Below are positions 6,174 through 7,512 of a stretch of 7,512 nucleotides of DNA, piece after piece. This stretch comes from Parabacteroides sp. GTDB lineage: Bacteria > Bacteroidota > Bacteroidia > Bacteroidales > Tannerellaceae. How positions within the stretch are numbered: position 1 is the stretch's first letter; every line of letters starts with the position of its first letter. The notes beneath the pieces were generated by a model that worked only from the letters and a program-made list of their open reading frames with translations, had not been told where the DNA came from and ran no database searches. Location: positions 1 to 7,512 of the forward strand of contig JAHHQS010000176.1 in assembly GCA_020026285.1 (NCBI GenBank), read 5' to 3'. A program made the position numbers and the translations under genes.

Positions 6174-7286
6174 ATGAAAAAGTCTGATATATTTTGGCAA
6201 ACATATATGAACCTTGAAAAAGAGGTTGTAGAAATGGCAAAATACATTTTTATCACCGATGAGAAAATTATAAATAAAGGTGGTCAAGAAGTTGTCGAGT
6301 CGTGTTCATCGCAATTGTTGACATTTTCACCATATATAGCAGACCTGCTTATACGCTGTTGTGTTCAAATAGAGGCAATTTCAAAAGAGTTGTATTTTGA
6401 ATTCAATGGGCAGAAAGAAAGAGGCGATAGTACTATTAAATTTGATGAAGATTGTTTGAAAATAATAGATATGAAATGGGAAACTCATAACAAGCGTGTG
6501 CTTGTAGTTACCCCTTTCTTTAATTTGACGAAGGATGAGAATCGGGTATTGCGTCCTCTTAAAGAAGCCCATAAACGACAAGGAGCATATTGGGAAAGGG
6601 CCTATCAAGCCGTAAAGCATGATAGGTATTCTTGCTTACATATAGGCAATGTAAAGGCACTTATTCATGCATTAGCGGCTCTATATCTGTTAAATGTGTA
6701 TTATCGTAAAGAAACTTGGGTTATTCGATATCAGGATTTAGATAAGCAGGATTTCAGTATGGGGTCTGCGCTGTTTGCGGTGTTAAAGCCAAAAACCGAT
6801 CAATTATGGGAAGGAAATAATCCGGTAAAGAGTGAAAGCCCTTTTGTTGTCAGTTATGAAGATGATGTTTACAAACAGATAGATGATATAAGGTGTAAAG
6901 AATATGATGATTTAAATAACTATTGGAGGCAACAACCCGAATTACATGAGCCTGCATTCTTGGCTCAGTTGCAAGAAGCTTCCCAAAAAGAACAAAGGGT
7001 TATGCAAATTTGGGAACTGGCAAAATATAGACTCAATAAAGCCATACCACCAACATTGCCCTTTGCAGTGAGAAAAGAACATCTTATAAAAAGTGAAGCT
7101 TGGAATTGTTGGATAAATCAACATAACAAACATCTTGAGCCCGAAGAAATAACTGAAGAAAACATTCAAGACGAAATAAATATAGTTGGTGTAAGATGGG
7201 GTATGGAAATAATGAAGCGGTATCAAAAATTAGAATGGATACCAATTGCTATGAATAGTGGATTATGCAGAATATACATACCATAA
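6174..7286 (+). CDS. Protein of unknown function with a HEPN-like N-terminal half, candidate RNase effector
   Basis: This protein has 370 residues with no signal peptide or membrane segment. The N-terminal half (about 1-180) looks all-helical: FWQTYMNLEKEVVEMAKYI, then SPYIADLLIRCCVQIEAISKELYF (about 52-75), and WERAYQAVKHDRYSCLH (140-156) followed by an alanine/leucine-rich helix to about residue 177. R151 and H156 form an R-X4-H motif at the start of that helix, the signature of HEPN ribonucleases common in toxin-antitoxin and abortive-infection systems. I recall similar uncharacterised bacterial proteins carrying the VKHDR motif but cannot name a family. The second half (about 185-370) is unassigned and rich in charged and Trp/Tyr residues. 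AAAGAGA (6157-6163) lies 10 bases before the chosen ATG; the next in-frame ATG (6207) would remove a conserved-looking start of the first helix. It follows the JAB gene after 120 bp on the same strand, so membership in the system is likely but unproven. Confidence 0.7.
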   Translation: MKKSDIFWQTYMNLEKEVVEMAKYIFITDEKIINKGGQEVVESCSSQLLTFSPYIADLLIRCCVQIEAISKELYFEFNGQKERGDSTIKFDEDCLKIIDMKWETHNKRVLVVTPFFNLTKDENRVLRPLKEAHKRQGAYWERAYQAVKHDRYSCLHIGNVKALIHALAALYLLNVYYRKETWVIRYQDLDKQDFSMGSALFAVLKPKTDQLWEGNNPVKSESPFVVSYEDDVYKQIDDIRCKEYDDLNNYWRQQPELHEPAFLAQLQEASQKEQRVMQIWELAKYRLNKAIPPTLPFAVRKEHLIKSEAWNCWINQHNKHLEPEEITEENIQDEINIVGVRWGMEIMKRYQKLEWIPIAMNSGLCRIYIP

Positions 7287-7512
7287 GTAACTATAATTTT
7301 TCAGGGTACATCAAGTGTAATCATAAATTTAACCAAGCACCGGAGAAATGTTCACTTTATATTACAGATAAGTTGAGAGAACTTGTTGCCTGTTATTTAT
7401 ATATTGGGTATTCAGTCTTTATTGAGCGTATCATTGTGTAATTTATATGCTATTATACATAGTCGTCCCTTAAGAACATCTTTATCTATTGATATTCAGC
7501 AAATTAGTTTAT
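7287..7512. other. Intergenic sequence with no supported gene
   Basis: Stops occur in all six frames. The longest stop-free run reaching the right edge (about 7376 to the end, plus strand) has no convincing start and no recognisable product. A 5-bp hairpin (AAGTT-GAGAG-AACTT) lies in this stretch but lacks a T-tract. No tRNA, attachment site or strong promoter is evident. Confidence 0.5.

Noticed and set aside
7364..7378. AAGTT-GAGAG-AACTT hairpin considered as the terminator of the last gene
   Set aside because: The stem is only five pairs, lies about 80 bp after the stop codon and has no T-tract behind it.
7376..7512. Plus-strand frame open to the right edge, considered as the start of another gene
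   Set aside because: No good start codon with a ribosome binding site, no promoter and no recognisable sequence in about 45 codons.

Overview
The window looks like part of a defence island from a Bacteroidales genome (Bacteroides, Parabacteroides or Prevotella-like). This rests on AT-rich DNA and on two promoters that fit the Bacteroidota pattern, a -33 TTTG-type box about 19-20 bp before a -7 TAnnTTTG box, instead of the -35/-10 pattern of Proteobacteria. No rRNA, tRNA, CRISPR array or insertion sequence is visible. Species cannot be fixed from the sequence alone.

Layout. (1) Positions 2-376, + strand: the 3' end of a gene whose C-terminus resembles Eco57I/TaqI-like restriction-modification methylases. 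(2) 377-589: a convergent intergenic region with a strong 18-bp hairpin at 445-490. (3) 590-1972, - strand: a complete AAA15-type ABC-like ATPase. Its Walker A, signature and Walker B motifs are intact, but the H-loop histidine is replaced by tyrosine. (4) 1973-2185: a divergent intergenic region with one Bacteroidota-type promoter facing each way and a small inverted repeat between them. (5) 2186-6053, + strand: a tight three-gene operon encoding a CD-NTase-like nucleotidyltransferase, an E2-E1 fusion (Cap2-like) and a JAB/JAMM isopeptidase (Cap3-like). The JAB protein carries an extra C-terminal domain resembling DUF6602, with a PD-(D/E)XK nuclease-like residue pattern. (6) 6174-7286, + strand: a protein of about 370 aa with a helical N-terminal half and an R-X4-H motif, suggesting a HEPN-type ribonuclease. 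(7) 7287-7512: no supported gene.

How the genes may work together. The core is a type II CBASS-like system, in which a nucleotide second-messenger synthase is primed by ubiquitin-like conjugation of its C-terminus and deconjugated by the JAB protease. The CD-NTase ends in glycine (KRFG), as expected for a Cap2 substrate. No usual CBASS effector (patatin phospholipase, SAVED-linked nuclease, NucC, transmembrane or TIR protein) lies in the operon. The effector is therefore probably either the nuclease-like domain fused to the JAB protease or the HEPN-like protein encoded 120 bp downstream. This unusual effector arrangement is the main point of interest. The divergent ATPase and the flanking restriction-modification gene are probably separate defence modules, although the ATPase shares an intergenic regulatory region with the operon.
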